Shown: positions 32,676 through 42,994, counted from the stretch's first letter. The stretch is 64,000 nucleotides of DNA from Clostridia bacterium (GCA_017452785.1 JAFTLT010000021.1:42125-106124), one strand, 5' to 3'. A program made the numbers and translations. The notes: generated from the sequence alone by a model not told the origin.

Positions 32676-34667
32676 TTATTCTAATTCAAACGCTCCCGTA
32701 TAAAGCTGATAATATTTGCCTTTTTTCTCTATCAGGTCATCGTGAGTGCCTCGCTCAATTATAACGCCCTTTTCCAGCACCATAATAACATCGGAATTCT
32801 GCACTGTTGAGAGTCTGTGAGCAATAACAAAGACTGTTCTGCCCTTCATTAGAGCATCCATACCCTTTTGAACGAGAGCCTCTGTTCTGGTGTCAATTGA
32901 AGATGTTGCTTCGTCAAGAATCATAACAGGCGGGTCTGCAACGGCTGCTCTTGCAATTGAAAGAAGCTGTCTTTGTCCCTGAGAAAGGTTTGCTCCGTTG
33001 CCTGTGAGCATTGTGTTGTACCCCTCAGGTAAGCGGCTGATAAATGAGTGAGCATTTGCGAGCTTAGCCGCTTCAATTACCTGCTCATCTGTTGCGTCAA
33101 GGTTGCCGTAGCGGATGTTTTCCATAACGGTACCCGTAAACAGATTTGTGTCCTGAAGCACTATACCAAGTGATCTTCTCAGATCAGCCTTTTTGATTTT
33201 GTTGATATTTATGCCGTCGTAACGGATTTTGCCGTCGGCAAGGTCATAAAAACGGTTGATAAGGTTTGTGATGGTGGTTTTACCTGCACCTGTTGCACCA
33301 ACAAAGGCAACCTTCTGACCGGGCTCAGCATAAAGGGTGATGTTGTGAAGAACGATCTTTTCTTCGTTATAGCCGAAGTCCACATCAAAAAATCTCACTT
33401 CGCCCTGAAGCTTAGTGTAGGTTGTTGTGCCGTCTTCATGGGGGTGCTTCCATGCCCAGAGACCTGTGTGTTCGGGTGTTTCGGTTATTTCGCCCTTTTC
33501 GTTATATTTAGCATTGACGAGTGTTACATAGCCTTCGTCTTTTTCGCTTTCTTCGTCAAGCAGAGCGAAAATTCGCTTTGCGCCTGCCATAGCCATAACA
33601 ACTGAGTTCAGCTGCTGTGAAATCTGATTTATTGGCATGGTGAAGCTCTTTGAAAGCTGGAGAAATGCGGCAACGGTACCTGCCGAAGCAGCAAATATGC
33701 TTAAAAAGCCTTCAGACGGAACTGCCCCTGATGTGGTGAGTACGGCAAGACAGCAGCCTATAACAGCAACAATAACATATTGAAGATGTCCTAAGTTATT
33801 GTTTACGGGGCCGAGCATATTAACAAACTTATTGGCTGAATATGAGTTGTGATAAAGCTCCTCATTGAGCTCATCGAATTCTTCTTTTGCCTTTTCTTCA
33901 TGGCAGAAAACCTTGATTACCTTCTGACCGGTTATCATTTCTTCAATATAACCGTTTACATCACCTATTGATTCCTGCTGTCTGACAAAGAATTTACCTG
34001 AGTTGCCTGCAATTTTGCCTGTGAAAATCATCATAATAACAATGCAGATAACAACCGTAACTGTCAGGGGTATGCTCTTGACAACCATAGCCGTAAAGGT
34101 TGAAATAATGGTAACAGCAGAAGAAATAACCTGAGGAATAGTCTGACTTATCATCTGACGAAGTGTGTCAATATCGTTGGTATAACGGCTCATAACATCG
34201 CCGTGGCTGTTGGTGTCAAAATATTTTATGGGCAGAGACTGCATATGAGTGAACATCTCTTCACGAACATTTTTAAGCACACCCTGAGACACTCTGACCA
34301 TAATGAAATTATAGGTAAAGGTTGAAGCTATGCCCACAACAAATATAGCTGCCATTTTAAGAAGCATCGCAAGAAGAGGTCCGAAATCTGTGCTGCCGCT
34401 TTTGAGCATAGGGTCGATATATTCATCAATAAGATCACCTAAAAAGACAGATGAAAAAACATTTGCTATGCTTGAAAGAAAAATGCAAAGCACAACCAAT
34501 ATCATAAGCAACTTATATTTTGTGCCCACATAACTGAAAATTCTTCTGAGGACCTTGAAATCCATTTTCTGCCCCGGAATTCTCATCTGCGCACCTCTTC
34601 CGCCGGGTCTTGGTGGGGGAGTGAGATTTACATTTTTTCTTCTTGTGCTTGCATTACTCATTTTCAT
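32676..34667 (-). CDS. ABC exporter subunit B, second pair
   Basis: 663-residue half-transporter: a short basic N terminus, six membrane helices (about 50-345), then the ATPase. Walker A GATGAGKTT, signature LSQGQRQLLSIA (Gly to Gln variant), Walker B MILDEATSSIDT with the catalytic Glu. The last 14 bp of the upstream gene overlap its start. Same division of roles as the exporter at 25-29 kb, which it resembles closely, implying an old duplication. The MarR gene at the head of the operon points to induced export of a toxic compound. Confidence 0.9.
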   Translation of the reverse strand: MKMSNASTRRKNVNLTPPPRPGGRGAQMRIPGQKMDFKVLRRIFSYVGTKYKLLMILVVLCIFLSSIANVFSSVFLGDLIDEYIDPMLKSGSTDFGPLLAMLLKMAAIFVVGIASTFTYNFIMVRVSQGVLKNVREEMFTHMQSLPIKYFDTNSHGDVMSRYTNDIDTLRQMISQTIPQVISSAVTIISTFTAMVVKSIPLTVTVVICIVIMMIFTGKIAGNSGKFFVRQQESIGDVNGYIEEMITGQKVIKVFCHEEKAKEEFDELNEELYHNSYSANKFVNMLGPVNNNLGHLQYVIVAVIGCCLAVLTTSGAVPSEGFLSIFAASAGTVAAFLQLSKSFTMPINQISQQLNSVVMAMAGAKRIFALLDEESEKDEGYVTLVNAKYNEKGEITETPEHTGLWAWKHPHEDGTTTYTKLQGEVRFFDVDFGYNEEKIVLHNITLYAEPGQKVAFVGATGAGKTTITNLINRFYDLADGKIRYDGININKIKKADLRRSLGIVLQDTNLFTGTVMENIRYGNLDATDEQVIEAAKLANAHSFISRLPEGYNTMLTGNGANLSQGQRQLLSIARAAVADPPVMILDEATSSIDTRTEALVQKGMDALMKGRTVFVIAHRLSTVQNSDVIMVLEKGVIIERGTHDDLIEKKGKYYQLYTGAFELE

Positions 34668-36396
34668 TGCCTCCCTTCACCTGTGAAGTGTAAACTTCTC
34701 TGTAAATATCGCTGGTTTTCATAAGCTCATCGTGGGTGCCGAAGGCAGAAACCTCGCCACCGTCAAGAACGATAATTTTATCTGCATCCTGAATAGAAGA
34801 AATTCGCTGAGCAATGATTATCTTTGTTGTTTCGGGTATATACTGTTTGAATGCCATTCTTATGAGGGCATCTGTTTTAGTGTCAACAGCACTTGTTGAG
34901 TCGTCAAGGATGAGGATTTTAGGCTTTTTAAGCAGTGAGCGTGCAATGCAGATTCTCTGCTTCTGACCGCCTGAAACATTGGTGCCTCCCTGCTCGATAT
35001 ATGTGTCATAGCCTTCGGGCATTTCTCTTATGAAGGGGTCAGCCTGAGCAAGACGGCAAGCCTCGATCATTTCTTCATCTGTTGCATTTTCGTTACCCCA
35101 ACGAAGATTATCCTTGATAGTGCCTGAGAAAAGCACATTTTTCTGCAGCACCATGGCAACCTCATTACGAAGTGTGTCAAGGTCATATTCTCTGACATCA
35201 ACTCCGCCTACCTTAAGGGTACCCTCAGTAACATCATAAAGGCGGGGAATAAGCTGAACGAAAGAGGTTTTTGATGAGCCTGTTGCACCGATAATGCCCA
35301 CGGTTTCGCCTGACTTAATAGAAATATTCACATTTTTAAGGCAGAGATTTTCGCTTGTCTTTGAATAGCTGAATCCTACATTTTCAAAGCTGATGCTACC
35401 GTCTGCAACCTGTATAACGGGGTTTTGGGGGCTGTGAAGGTCGCTTTTTTCCTGCAGCACCTCACACACTCTTTCACCTGCAGCCTTTGACATGGTGAGC
35501 ATAACGAATATCATTGAAAGCATCATAAGGGTGGAGAGTATCTGCATAGTATAGGTGATAACACTGAAAAGGTCACCTGTGGTCATATCAGCTTCGCCTG
35601 TTGAAACAATAAGTCTTGCACCGAACCATGCAATAAGAAGCATGCAAAGATATGCACTGAACTGCATGATGGGTGCATTGAAGGCTAGTATGCTTTCAGC
35701 TTTTTTAGTGTCAGAATAAATTGTGCCCGAAACTGTTTTGAATTTTTCTTCTTCCTTATCCTCACGCACAAAGGACTTGACTACTCTTATGCCGTGAAGG
35801 TTTTCACCAACAACATTGTTGAGCTTGTCATAGGTCTTGAAAACCCTTTTGAATATAGGGTGAGCGTGTGAAACGATTAGATAAAGGCCCACTGCAAGAA
35901 ATGGGATAACGCAAAGGAAAATAAGGCTTATTTTTGCATTGATGCTAAGAGCCATTGACAGTGAAAAAATCAGCATGGCCGGTGAGCGCACGGCTATTCT
36001 TATTATCATCTGATAGGCATTCTGCAGATTTGTGACATCTGTTGTTAGTCTTGTTACAAGGCTTGAGGTTGAGAATTTGTCAATATTAGCAAAGGAAAAG
36101 CTCTGCACATTGTGATACATATCATGTCTGAGATTTTTTGCAAAGCCTGAGCTTGCCTTTGCGGCAGCAGTACCTGAAGCAACACCGCTTGCAAGGCTGA
36201 GTGCGCAAAGAAAAACAAGAAACACACCTGTTTTGAGCACGTATGCTGTGTCTTCTTTATAAATGCCATTGTCAATAAGCTTGCCCATAATAAGAGGGAT
36301 AAACACCTCAAGAATAACCTCAATGGCAATGAATATCGGTGCCAAAATTGAAGGCAGCTTATATTCTCTTATGCATTTGCTGAGTCGTTTAATCAT
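34654..36396 (-). CDS. ABC exporter subunit A, second pair (degenerate site)
   Basis: About 580 residues. Walker A GATGSSKTS, signature VSGGQKQRICIA and Walker B ILILDDSTSAVDT, where Asp replaces the catalytic Glu. The ATG at 36396 is preferred over the one at 36408, because the GAAAGGA SD would sit only 1-2 nt from the latter. It overlaps the MarR stop by 8 bp. Confidence 0.9.
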   Translation of the reverse strand: MIKRLSKCIREYKLPSILAPIFIAIEVILEVFIPLIMGKLIDNGIYKEDTAYVLKTGVFLVFLCALSLASGVASGTAAAKASSGFAKNLRHDMYHNVQSFSFANIDKFSTSSLVTRLTTDVTNLQNAYQMIIRIAVRSPAMLIFSLSMALSINAKISLIFLCVIPFLAVGLYLIVSHAHPIFKRVFKTYDKLNNVVGENLHGIRVVKSFVREDKEEEKFKTVSGTIYSDTKKAESILAFNAPIMQFSAYLCMLLIAWFGARLIVSTGEADMTTGDLFSVITYTMQILSTLMMLSMIFVMLTMSKAAGERVCEVLQEKSDLHSPQNPVIQVADGSISFENVGFSYSKTSENLCLKNVNISIKSGETVGIIGATGSSKTSFVQLIPRLYDVTEGTLKVGGVDVREYDLDTLRNEVAMVLQKNVLFSGTIKDNLRWGNENATDEEMIEACRLAQADPFIREMPEGYDTYIEQGGTNVSGGQKQRICIARSLLKKPKILILDDSTSAVDTKTDALIRMAFKQYIPETTKIIIAQRISSIQDADKIIVLDGGEVSAFGTHDELMKTSDIYREVYTSQVKGGNENE

Positions 36397-36841
36397 TGTC
36401 AGAATCATTCCTTTCTAAATTGCCGCACACCTTATCGAGCACGCTGAAAAATACAGTCAGTTCTTCTTCGCTTATATCTTTTTTCATGGTACTCTCAAGT
36501 CTGTCAAAGCTTTTATTCACTACACTCTGAACCTCAAGTGCTTTATTTGTCAGAGTGATTTTTTTCAGTCTTGCATCATAGGGCACGCTCTCTCTTTTAA
36601 TCAGTCCGTTCTTTTCCATCAGTGAGAGAATGTTGCTCGCTGTTGAGCGACGAATTTCAAATTCCTGCTCAAAATCCTTCTGAAAAACATCTTTGTGTCT
36701 GTTGTTATAGAAATATCCCACAGCCCAGCCGTGAGTGCCTGTCATTTTTTCAACATAGAGCCTTGTGGCATCGCCGTCCATATAGCGCTTGACCATTCGT
36801 GAAGCACGGTGAAGCTCAAAGCCGAGTTTTCGGTCTTTCAT
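36389..36841 (-). CDS. MarR-family transcriptional regulator (local repressor of ABC pair)
   Basis: 150 residues. The winged helix includes EFEIRRSTASNILSLMEKNGLIKRESVPYDARLKKITLT, with the typical D-x-R in the wing. First gene of the operon with the ABC exporter, so it most likely represses it and releases it on ligand binding. A 16-bp palindrome lies between its -10 and its SD. SD AAAGGAGG. Confidence 0.88.
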   Translation of the reverse strand: MKDRKLGFELHRASRMVKRYMDGDATRLYVEKMTGTHGWAVGYFYNNRHKDVFQKDFEQEFEIRRSTASNILSLMEKNGLIKRESVPYDARLKKITLTNKALEVQSVVNKSFDRLESTMKKDISEEELTVFFSVLDKVCGNLERNDSDND

Positions 36842-36875
36842 GGCAACCTCCTTTAAAAAATGTTAGCTTGCGAAT

Positions 36876-36929
36876 TGTTAGGTGACTAACATTATCTGGT
36901 ATTATACATCTCTTAAAATTAAGTGTCAA
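36876..36929 (-). promoter_or_regulatory. Promoter and operator of the marR-ABC operon
   Basis: TTGACA (36924-36929), 17-nt spacer, TATAAT (36901-36906). Just downstream lies the palindrome TGTTAG-GTGA-CTAACA (36876-36891), with a further TGTTAG half-site at 36861. Placement suits autorepression. Confidence 0.85.
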
Positions 36930-36956
36930 TAGCTTCGAAAGAAAAAACAAAAAATA

Positions 36957-37159
36957 TTAACACCGTTAAGTAATTTTAAGGTTCATTTAGACAAGACTGT
37001 GTATTATGTAAAATCGCTTTAGTCTATTTAGCAAAAATCAACAAATAGGTTGTCAATATTGACAAAGCAGAAGTTATAAAATTGTGCAGTTTTATAATTC
37101 TTAATATTTTATTAATTGAATGTATAGAACCGATATGGTATATTACTTAACACTGTTAA
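36957..37159 (+). promoter_or_regulatory. Operators and promoter of the second marR operon
   Basis: Two matching palindromes, TTAACACCGTTAA (36957-36969) and TTAACACTGTTAA (37147-37159). The second lies right after TTGAAT (37116-37121), 17 nt and TATATT (37139-37144). They are likely binding sites of the regulator encoded at 37183. Confidence 0.75.
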
Positions 37160-37182
37160 ATAATATTCAAAGGAGGCAGACT

Positions 37183-37647
37183 ATGCAAAGAGAATATCTT
37201 GCAGAGCAGATACTGAGTACCTTTGACAGTATAGATACCGAGTTTCTTCTCGACAGACTCAAACTTTCTCTTAAAGGTGAGAATCTTTTACTTATGATAC
37301 TTAGCGACCTTGGCGGCAGCGGCACACCGGGAAAAATAATAGAACGCCTTGATTTCACAGGCGCAAGGCTTTCGGCAATTATAAAGTCTATGGAAGGCAA
37401 GGGACTTGTTGAAAGACGACGTAACGAAGGCGATAAACGAAGCACCATTGTTGTGCTGACTCAGCAGGGCAAAGAGCACTATCTGAAGCTCAGGGCTGAA
37501 ATAATCAGCAACGCTCTGACAATAATTGAACAGCTTGGCGAAAAGGATGTCTGCGAGTTTCTGAGAATAATCAAGAAGCTTGCCGATATTGCAAACGATA
37601 CAGCTTCATATGAAAACAGGAAAGAGGTGATTGAGAGATATGTTTAA
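37183..37647 (+). CDS. MarR-family regulator heading the MacB-like operon
   Basis: 154 residues. The DNA-binding part reads LLMILSDLGGSGTPGKIIERL, then RLSAIIKSMEGKGLVERRRN and EGDKRSTIVVLTQQG, a standard MarR winged helix. The frame is open upstream, but ATG 37183 has AAAGGAGG 10 nt before it. Its end overlaps the next gene by 8 bp. The paired TTAACA-N1-GTTAA operators in its promoter suggest that it controls its own operon of secreted protein plus ABC transporter. Confidence 0.85.
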   Translation: MQREYLAEQILSTFDSIDTEFLLDRLKLSLKGENLLLMILSDLGGSGTPGKIIERLDFTGARLSAIIKSMEGKGLVERRRNEGDKRSTIVVLTQQGKEHYLKLRAEIISNALTIIEQLGEKDVCEFLRIIKKLADIANDTASYENRKEVIERYV

Positions 37648-40252
37648 TTCAGCTAAAAAGACCCTTAGTCTTATAACAGCCCTTATCATTATAATAATGA
37701 GCCTTGCACCTGCTGCAGCGGCGGTGCAGACTTATCCTGAGGGCATCGCAAAAGAGCAGGTGTCTGCAGCAATTCCTAAGCTGGACACAGCTATAGACTC
37801 ACTTATAATGAGTACGCAGAATAAGAAAATGAAAGAACTTATTATGCCTGAAATATGCTCTGACAAAACTCTGTCAGCTCTCACCACGGGCATTTATAAA
37901 ATGATAGAGGAAAATGCAGAAAGCATATCCTCAATCGGTCTTGATGTTACAGTGTCAGGGGTTGCTTCAAAATTGGGCGCTTATCCTGAGGTGCAGCAGA
38001 AGCTCTCTTCTTATAACAAATGGAGTGAGGTTTCACTCGACGGCGCAAGCTGGGGTGTGAAAGACAAAGAGGATTTTTCCCATGCTGCAGCAGCAGTTTT
38101 TGCTCCGTTTAATGAGCTGCTTTATATGCTTCTTTGCGGTGGAACCTATAAAATAAATTCCGTTATAGGCCTTGAGGGCGCCCTTGGTTATGAAACAGCT
38201 ATTATTCCTACACTCAAGGCATTGGGCTGCGAAAAAATAACAGACAGCAGTGCTTTTTACAGGGATGCAGCTAATGATAAAAACTCAATGGTTGCACACA
38301 TTATAGACGATGTTTTCGCCTTCCTTGAGGGGGTGCTGGACAGTCCCTGCGACCGTCTTACAGATGTGCTCCCCGGTATAGCCTACTACTTTGAAAACGG
38401 TGGCTTTGACACGGCAGTGGCAACTCTTATTGAGCCGCTGCGACTGCAGATTTTCAATATCTCAACCTTTATCAAAGTTGAAATGATTCTTTCCTTTATT
38501 CAGGATAGCGAATCCTTTACAGCTGCCTTTGACCCAAATTCACTGCTTTCAGGCACAGATATCAAAATGGCAGAGCTTCCTTTAAGTGAGCTTGCTTCCT
38601 GCGGCACTGTAAACGGTGATATTGTTGTTTCAGATAAGGCTGACACATTCTTAGTGCTGCTTCGCTGGCTTATAGAAACAATGAAGCTCAATAAAGACAG
38701 TCTCTCAGGCATAACAGGCGAAGACACTCCCGAAGAAATGACAAAGATTATAGACTCCCTTATGTCAAAGGGTACTGATGAGCTTGTTACCCTTTTCATT
38801 TCACTGCTTTCACAAACTCAGGGCAAGGTGCTAGATTACACATGGACCTTCGGTGAATTTACGCAGACACAGGTTTCATATACGCCTAATCTCGGCGCAG
38901 ACAAATATCAAAGAGTGGTTGACGGCATAGACGACCTTATCAATGAGTTTATTGCTGAGGGAGGCAAAAATAAAACAGTCAGAGAGGCACTTGCTCCACA
39001 GATTTATTCCAACTCACTTGTAACAGAGCTGGCAAAGGGAATTTACGGCATATTTGAGAGTGAGGATATGAAAATACTCGGTGAGCTTATGGGTATAAGC
39101 CTGACACCTGCCGGTCTTGCAAACGAGCTTGGCGGCAGCTTCCAATCGGCTAAGTATACCCTTTCACGCAGTACAAAATGGAGCAGAATAAGCTACATCA
39201 ACTGGGGCTTCAAAGATGGCAGCAAGGAGGGCTTTAAAAAGGCTGTCTGCGCCGTGCTCTCACCCCTTGAAGATATGCTGACAATGCTGCTTGCAGAGGG
39301 CAAGATGACAGTTCTCGGTTCCATTGACATTTACGGCTCAAACGGCTACAACACTGCAGTTATTCCTCTTTTAGAGGCACTGGGCTGCAGCGCAGATAAG
39401 ATTGAAACCTATGAGGAATTTAAAAAGTCAGCAGCAAAGGGCAAGGCAATAGAGTCACTTGCAGATGCAGTGCTTTCACTTATTGAAAGAGTTCTTGACA
39501 GACCCGTTTATACAGTGACTGAGCTTCTTCCGAATCTTCTCTGGTTTATTGAAAACGGCGGAATTGAAAAAGCCATAGAAAATCTTATGTACCCCTTCAC
39601 AGAGCTCCTTTCACAGCTCGGTATGAGCGATATGCTTGATATATCTTCACTTATGGGTGAATTGGATATGGAACAAATGATGGCTGATATGATGGGCAAT
39701 GTTGATTTAGGTATGGATCTTGGTGATTTTGACATCAAGCAGTTTATGACTATGGGCACTCTTGTTACAGTCCAGAGCAAGAGAACCGTCAATTCACAGC
39801 CTGCAACTGTTTCATATATCAAGGCTGACCAGCCTGCAATTATTGTCACACTGCTTCGTTTAATTGCCGAAATGATGAGAACCCCCGGAAATGAAGATAT
39901 GATGATGGGCTTTATGGGTTCAGGTGACAATGATATGTTCTCAACCTTCTCAGGCGGCATCGGTGAAGAAATGGCAAATATGAGTGTTGACGAAACCGTT
40001 GAATGGCTTTATAAAATCTTCTTCAGAGAGAGAGCTACTGTAGAAGTAAAGCCCGAAAGCGACTATCTGCCTACAATTATCTACACTCCCGAAAAGAGTG
40101 GTGAAGAGGCTGTGCCTATACTGTTCGGCTTCCTGTTTATAGCAGCGGCAGAGGTTATTGTCATACTCAGAAGAAAAAAGATAATGGCTTATCTCGAAGA
40201 CAGAAAGATAAGAAAAGAAAATAATTCACAGAGAAATCTTCAGGAGGTGTAA
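37640..40252 (+). CDS. Large exported protein with two homologous domains and a C-terminal anchor
   Basis: About 870 residues: signal peptide (TLSLITALIIIIMSLAPAAAA), extracellular part, a single C-terminal membrane segment (VPILFGFLFIAAAEVIVIL) and a Lys/Arg-rich cytoplasmic tail. The extracellular part is duplicated. Residues about 45-290 and 435-670 share the series WGxKD, a conserved AVxxPxxxLLxMLL run, GYxTAxIPxLxALGC, LxDVLP/LTELLP and FENGGF/IENGGI. Met/Asp-rich stretches follow the second copy (QMMADMMGNVDLGMDLGD). No enzyme motif is visible. It starts at ATG 37640 with AGAGGTGA upstream and lies 3 bp before the ABC transporter gene. Probably it acts with that transporter at the cell surface; function unknown. 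Confidence 0.7.
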   Translation: MFNSAKKTLSLITALIIIIMSLAPAAAAVQTYPEGIAKEQVSAAIPKLDTAIDSLIMSTQNKKMKELIMPEICSDKTLSALTTGIYKMIEENAESISSIGLDVTVSGVASKLGAYPEVQQKLSSYNKWSEVSLDGASWGVKDKEDFSHAAAAVFAPFNELLYMLLCGGTYKINSVIGLEGALGYETAIIPTLKALGCEKITDSSAFYRDAANDKNSMVAHIIDDVFAFLEGVLDSPCDRLTDVLPGIAYYFENGGFDTAVATLIEPLRLQIFNISTFIKVEMILSFIQDSESFTAAFDPNSLLSGTDIKMAELPLSELASCGTVNGDIVVSDKADTFLVLLRWLIETMKLNKDSLSGITGEDTPEEMTKIIDSLMSKGTDELVTLFISLLSQTQGKVLDYTWTFGEFTQTQVSYTPNLGADKYQRVVDGIDDLINEFIAEGGKNKTVREALAPQIYSNSLVTELAKGIYGIFESEDMKILGELMGISLTPAGLANELGGSFQSAKYTLSRSTKWSRISYINWGFKDGSKEGFKKAVCAVLSPLEDMLTMLLAEGKMTVLGSIDIYGSNGYNTAVIPLLEALGCSADKIETYEEFKKSAAKGKAIESLADAVLSLIERVLDRPVYTVTELLPNLLWFIENGGIEKAIENLMYPFTELLSQLGMSDMLDISSLMGELDMEQMMADMMGNVDLGMDLGDFDIKQFMTMGTLVTVQSKRTVNSQPATVSYIKADQPAIIVTLLRLIAEMMRTPGNEDMMMGFMGSGDNDMFSTFSGGIGEEMANMSVDETVEWLYKIFFRERATVEVKPESDYLPTIIYTPEKSGEEAVPILFGFLFIAAAEVIVILRRKKIMAYLEDRKIRKENNSQRNLQEV

Positions 40253-40255
40253 GAG

Positions 40256-42994
40256 ATGCTCATATTAAAGAATATTACCAAAGATTATGTGACAGGTGAC
40301 ACAACAGTCAGAGCACTCAATGATGTCAGCATCAACTTCAGAGAAAGCGAATTCGTTTCAATTCTCGGCCCTTCAGGTTGCGGTAAAACAACATTGCTTA
40401 ACCTTATCGGCGGTCTTGATAAATATACAAGCGGTGATCTTGTAATCAACGGCAAGTCAACCAAAAATTTTACAGATGAAAACTGGGATACCTACAGAAA
40501 CCACTCGATCGGTTTTGTTTTCCAAAGCTATAATCTTATCCCTCATCAGAGTGTGCTTGCCAATGTTGAGCTTGCCCTTACACTTTCAGGTGTTTCAAAA
40601 AAAGAGAGAAAAGAAAGAGCAATTGCAGCTTTAAAGCAGGTTGGTCTCGGTGACCATATCAATAAAAGGCCCAATCAGATGTCAGGCGGTCAGATGCAGA
40701 GAGTTGCTATTGCACGAGCTCTCATCAATAATCCGGATATTCTGCTTGCCGACGAGCCCACAGGTGCTCTTGACAGTGAAACAAGTGTTCAGATTATGGA
40801 GCTGCTCAAGGAAATTTCTAAGGATAAGCTTATAATCATGGTTACACATAACCCTGACCTTGCTTATGAATATTCAAACAGAATTATTAAGTGTGTTGAC
40901 GGTAAGGTAATTGATGACTCAAATCCCTTTGAGCCTCAGGCACAGGATTATGAAAACGAAAAGATAAAGGCAGAAGAGGAAAAGAAAAAGGGCAGAAAGC
41001 CTTCAATGAGTATGATAACTGCTTTTGGTCTGAGCATGAGAAACTTAGGCACCAAAAAGGGCAGAACCTTCCTGACAGCCTTTGCCGGATCAATCGGTAT
41101 TATCGGCATTGCCCTCGTTCTTGCACTTTCAACAGGTATTCAGAATTATGTTGATAAGGTGCAGAATGATACTCTTATGGCATATCCCATGTCAGTTGAA
41201 AGAGAAGCCGTAAACACTGACAATATGATGAGTGCCGTTATGGGCATGAGTGAAGAAATGATGAATTCATCCAACACCCTTGATAAGGTTTATGTCAACG
41301 ATATGTTCACTGAGCTTATCAACACATTTATTGCCCAGTCCTCATCAAACAACATAAAGAGCTTCAAAAAGTATATTGACGATAACAAAGAAACCTTTGA
41401 CGAGCTTTGCAATGACATTCAGTTTAAATATTCAACACCTCTCAACATTTATAAAGCGGACACCTCTGAGGGTGTTATAAAGGTAAACCCCAACACAGCC
41501 ATGGCTGAAATGAGCAGCAGTATGATGGCAGGTATGGAAAACTTTATGTCCTCATCTATGATGGACGCATGGATAGAGCTTATCGGCGACAATGAGGTTA
41601 TTTCAAGACAGTATGATGTTATTTACGGCAGACTTCCTCAGGCAAAAAATGAAGTAGTGCTTATGGTTGACGGCAATAACGAAATTAACGAGCTGCTGCT
41701 TTATGCCCTTGGTATCAAAGACCAGAATCAGCTTTCCTCAAACATAATGGGTGCACTCTCAGGTACAGGCGAGATGAAGACCGAAGAAATGTCCTTCACT
41801 TATGAAGAAATCTGCGATATGAAATTTAAGCTCGTGCTCAATTGCGACTATATGGTCAAGGATAAAAAGACAGGACTTTGGAGCGATAAGAGCGCAAACC
41901 TTTCATATGTCAAAACCCTTGTTGAAAAAGGTCTCGAAATCAACATCGTCGGCATTATCCGACCCGATGAAGACAATGTTCTTTCTGTCGGTACCGGTGG
42001 CATAGGCTATATGACAGAGCTTATGGAGTACGCACTTGATTACACTGCAAACTCACAGGTTGTCAAAGAACAGCTTGCTAACCCTGAAAAGGATGTTATC
42101 TCAGGTCTTGAGTTTATGGATCTGACAGTTAACGATTTTGATCTTGTTGATATAGATATGAGTCTTATCAATATGGATTATCTTGACATCGGTCCCTTTA
42201 TGAGCTTTGCAGGTGATATTGACCTTTCAGAGGTTGACATTATGGATATGTCTTCACTTTTCAGCTTCGGAGATATGAGTGACCTGCAGAAAAAGCTTAT
42301 GGAAGGCTATCTCAATGATGATCAGGTTCTCGCTCTCAAGCAGGCATACATTGACACAATCAATGCAGAATGTTCCTATGATAACACAATGAAAATCTTA
42401 GGCTATCAGCCTGCAGATACCCCCACATCAATCTATTTCTATCCCAAGAGCTTTGAATCAAAAGAAGAACTCAACGAAATGATTGGCTATTATAATGAGC
42501 AGGTTACTGCCGACGGCCACCCCGAATATGAAATCAGCCCCACAGACCCGGTAGGCATGCTTCTTTCATCAGTAACAAAGATTATTGACATCGTTACTTA
42601 TGTGCTTGTTATGTTTGTTGCAATTTCACTAGTTGTTTCATCAATTATGATAGGTATTATCACCTACATTTCAGTGCTTGAAAGAACAAAGGAAATCGGT
42701 ATTCTTCGAGCAATCGGTGCATCAAAGGGTGACGTTTCAAGCGTATTCAATGCCGAAACCATAATCGTCGGTTTGGCGGCAGGTCTTCTGGGCATAGGCT
42801 GCACGCTTCTATTGGAGCTGCCCATAAACTTCCTGCTCGATTATCTCACAAACACAGGCGCAGCAGCAGTGCTTCCCGTTCCTGCAGCAATAACCCTTAT
42901 CTGCATCAGCATGGGACTTACCTTCATAGCAGGTCTTGTTCCCTCGTCCCTTGCAGCTAAGAAGGACCCCGTTGAGGCGCTGAGAACAGAATAA
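40256..42994 (+). CDS. MacB-like ABC transporter, ATPase fused to FtsX-type permease
   Basis: 912 residues. Residues 1-230 are a LolD/MacB-type ATPase (Walker A GPSGCGKTT, signature MSGGQMQRVAIARAL, Walker B LLADEPTGALD). Then a basic linker, a first membrane helix (FAGSIGIIGIALVLALSTGI), a large extracytoplasmic domain of about 450 residues and three C-terminal helices in FtsX arrangement. Such type VII ABC systems pump by mechanotransmission rather than transmembrane transport. The outer domain has Met/Asp-rich stretches (MAEMSSSMMAGMENF) like those in the exported partner encoded just upstream. SD AGGAGGTG. Confidence 0.9.
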   Translation: MLILKNITKDYVTGDTTVRALNDVSINFRESEFVSILGPSGCGKTTLLNLIGGLDKYTSGDLVINGKSTKNFTDENWDTYRNHSIGFVFQSYNLIPHQSVLANVELALTLSGVSKKERKERAIAALKQVGLGDHINKRPNQMSGGQMQRVAIARALINNPDILLADEPTGALDSETSVQIMELLKEISKDKLIIMVTHNPDLAYEYSNRIIKCVDGKVIDDSNPFEPQAQDYENEKIKAEEEKKKGRKPSMSMITAFGLSMRNLGTKKGRTFLTAFAGSIGIIGIALVLALSTGIQNYVDKVQNDTLMAYPMSVEREAVNTDNMMSAVMGMSEEMMNSSNTLDKVYVNDMFTELINTFIAQSSSNNIKSFKKYIDDNKETFDELCNDIQFKYSTPLNIYKADTSEGVIKVNPNTAMAEMSSSMMAGMENFMSSSMMDAWIELIGDNEVISRQYDVIYGRLPQAKNEVVLMVDGNNEINELLLYALGIKDQNQLSSNIMGALSGTGEMKTEEMSFTYEEICDMKFKLVLNCDYMVKDKKTGLWSDKSANLSYVKTLVEKGLEINIVGIIRPDEDNVLSVGTGGIGYMTELMEYALDYTANSQVVKEQLANPEKDVISGLEFMDLTVNDFDLVDIDMSLINMDYLDIGPFMSFAGDIDLSEVDIMDMSSLFSFGDMSDLQKKLMEGYLNDDQVLALKQAYIDTINAECSYDNTMKILGYQPADTPTSIYFYPKSFESKEELNEMIGYYNEQVTADGHPEYEISPTDPVGMLLSSVTKIIDIVTYVLVMFVAISLVVSSIMIGIITYISVLERTKEIGILRAIGASKGDVSSVFNAETIIVGLAAGLLGIGCTLLLELPINFLLDYLTNTGAAAVLPVPAAITLICISMGLTFIAGLVPSSLAAKKDPVEALRTE

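Larger units (their letters stand above)
36842..37182. other. Divergent control region between two marR genes
   Basis: Holds the promoters and operator palindromes of both MarR genes, listed separately, and AT-rich filler. No ORF is supported. Confidence 0.75.
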
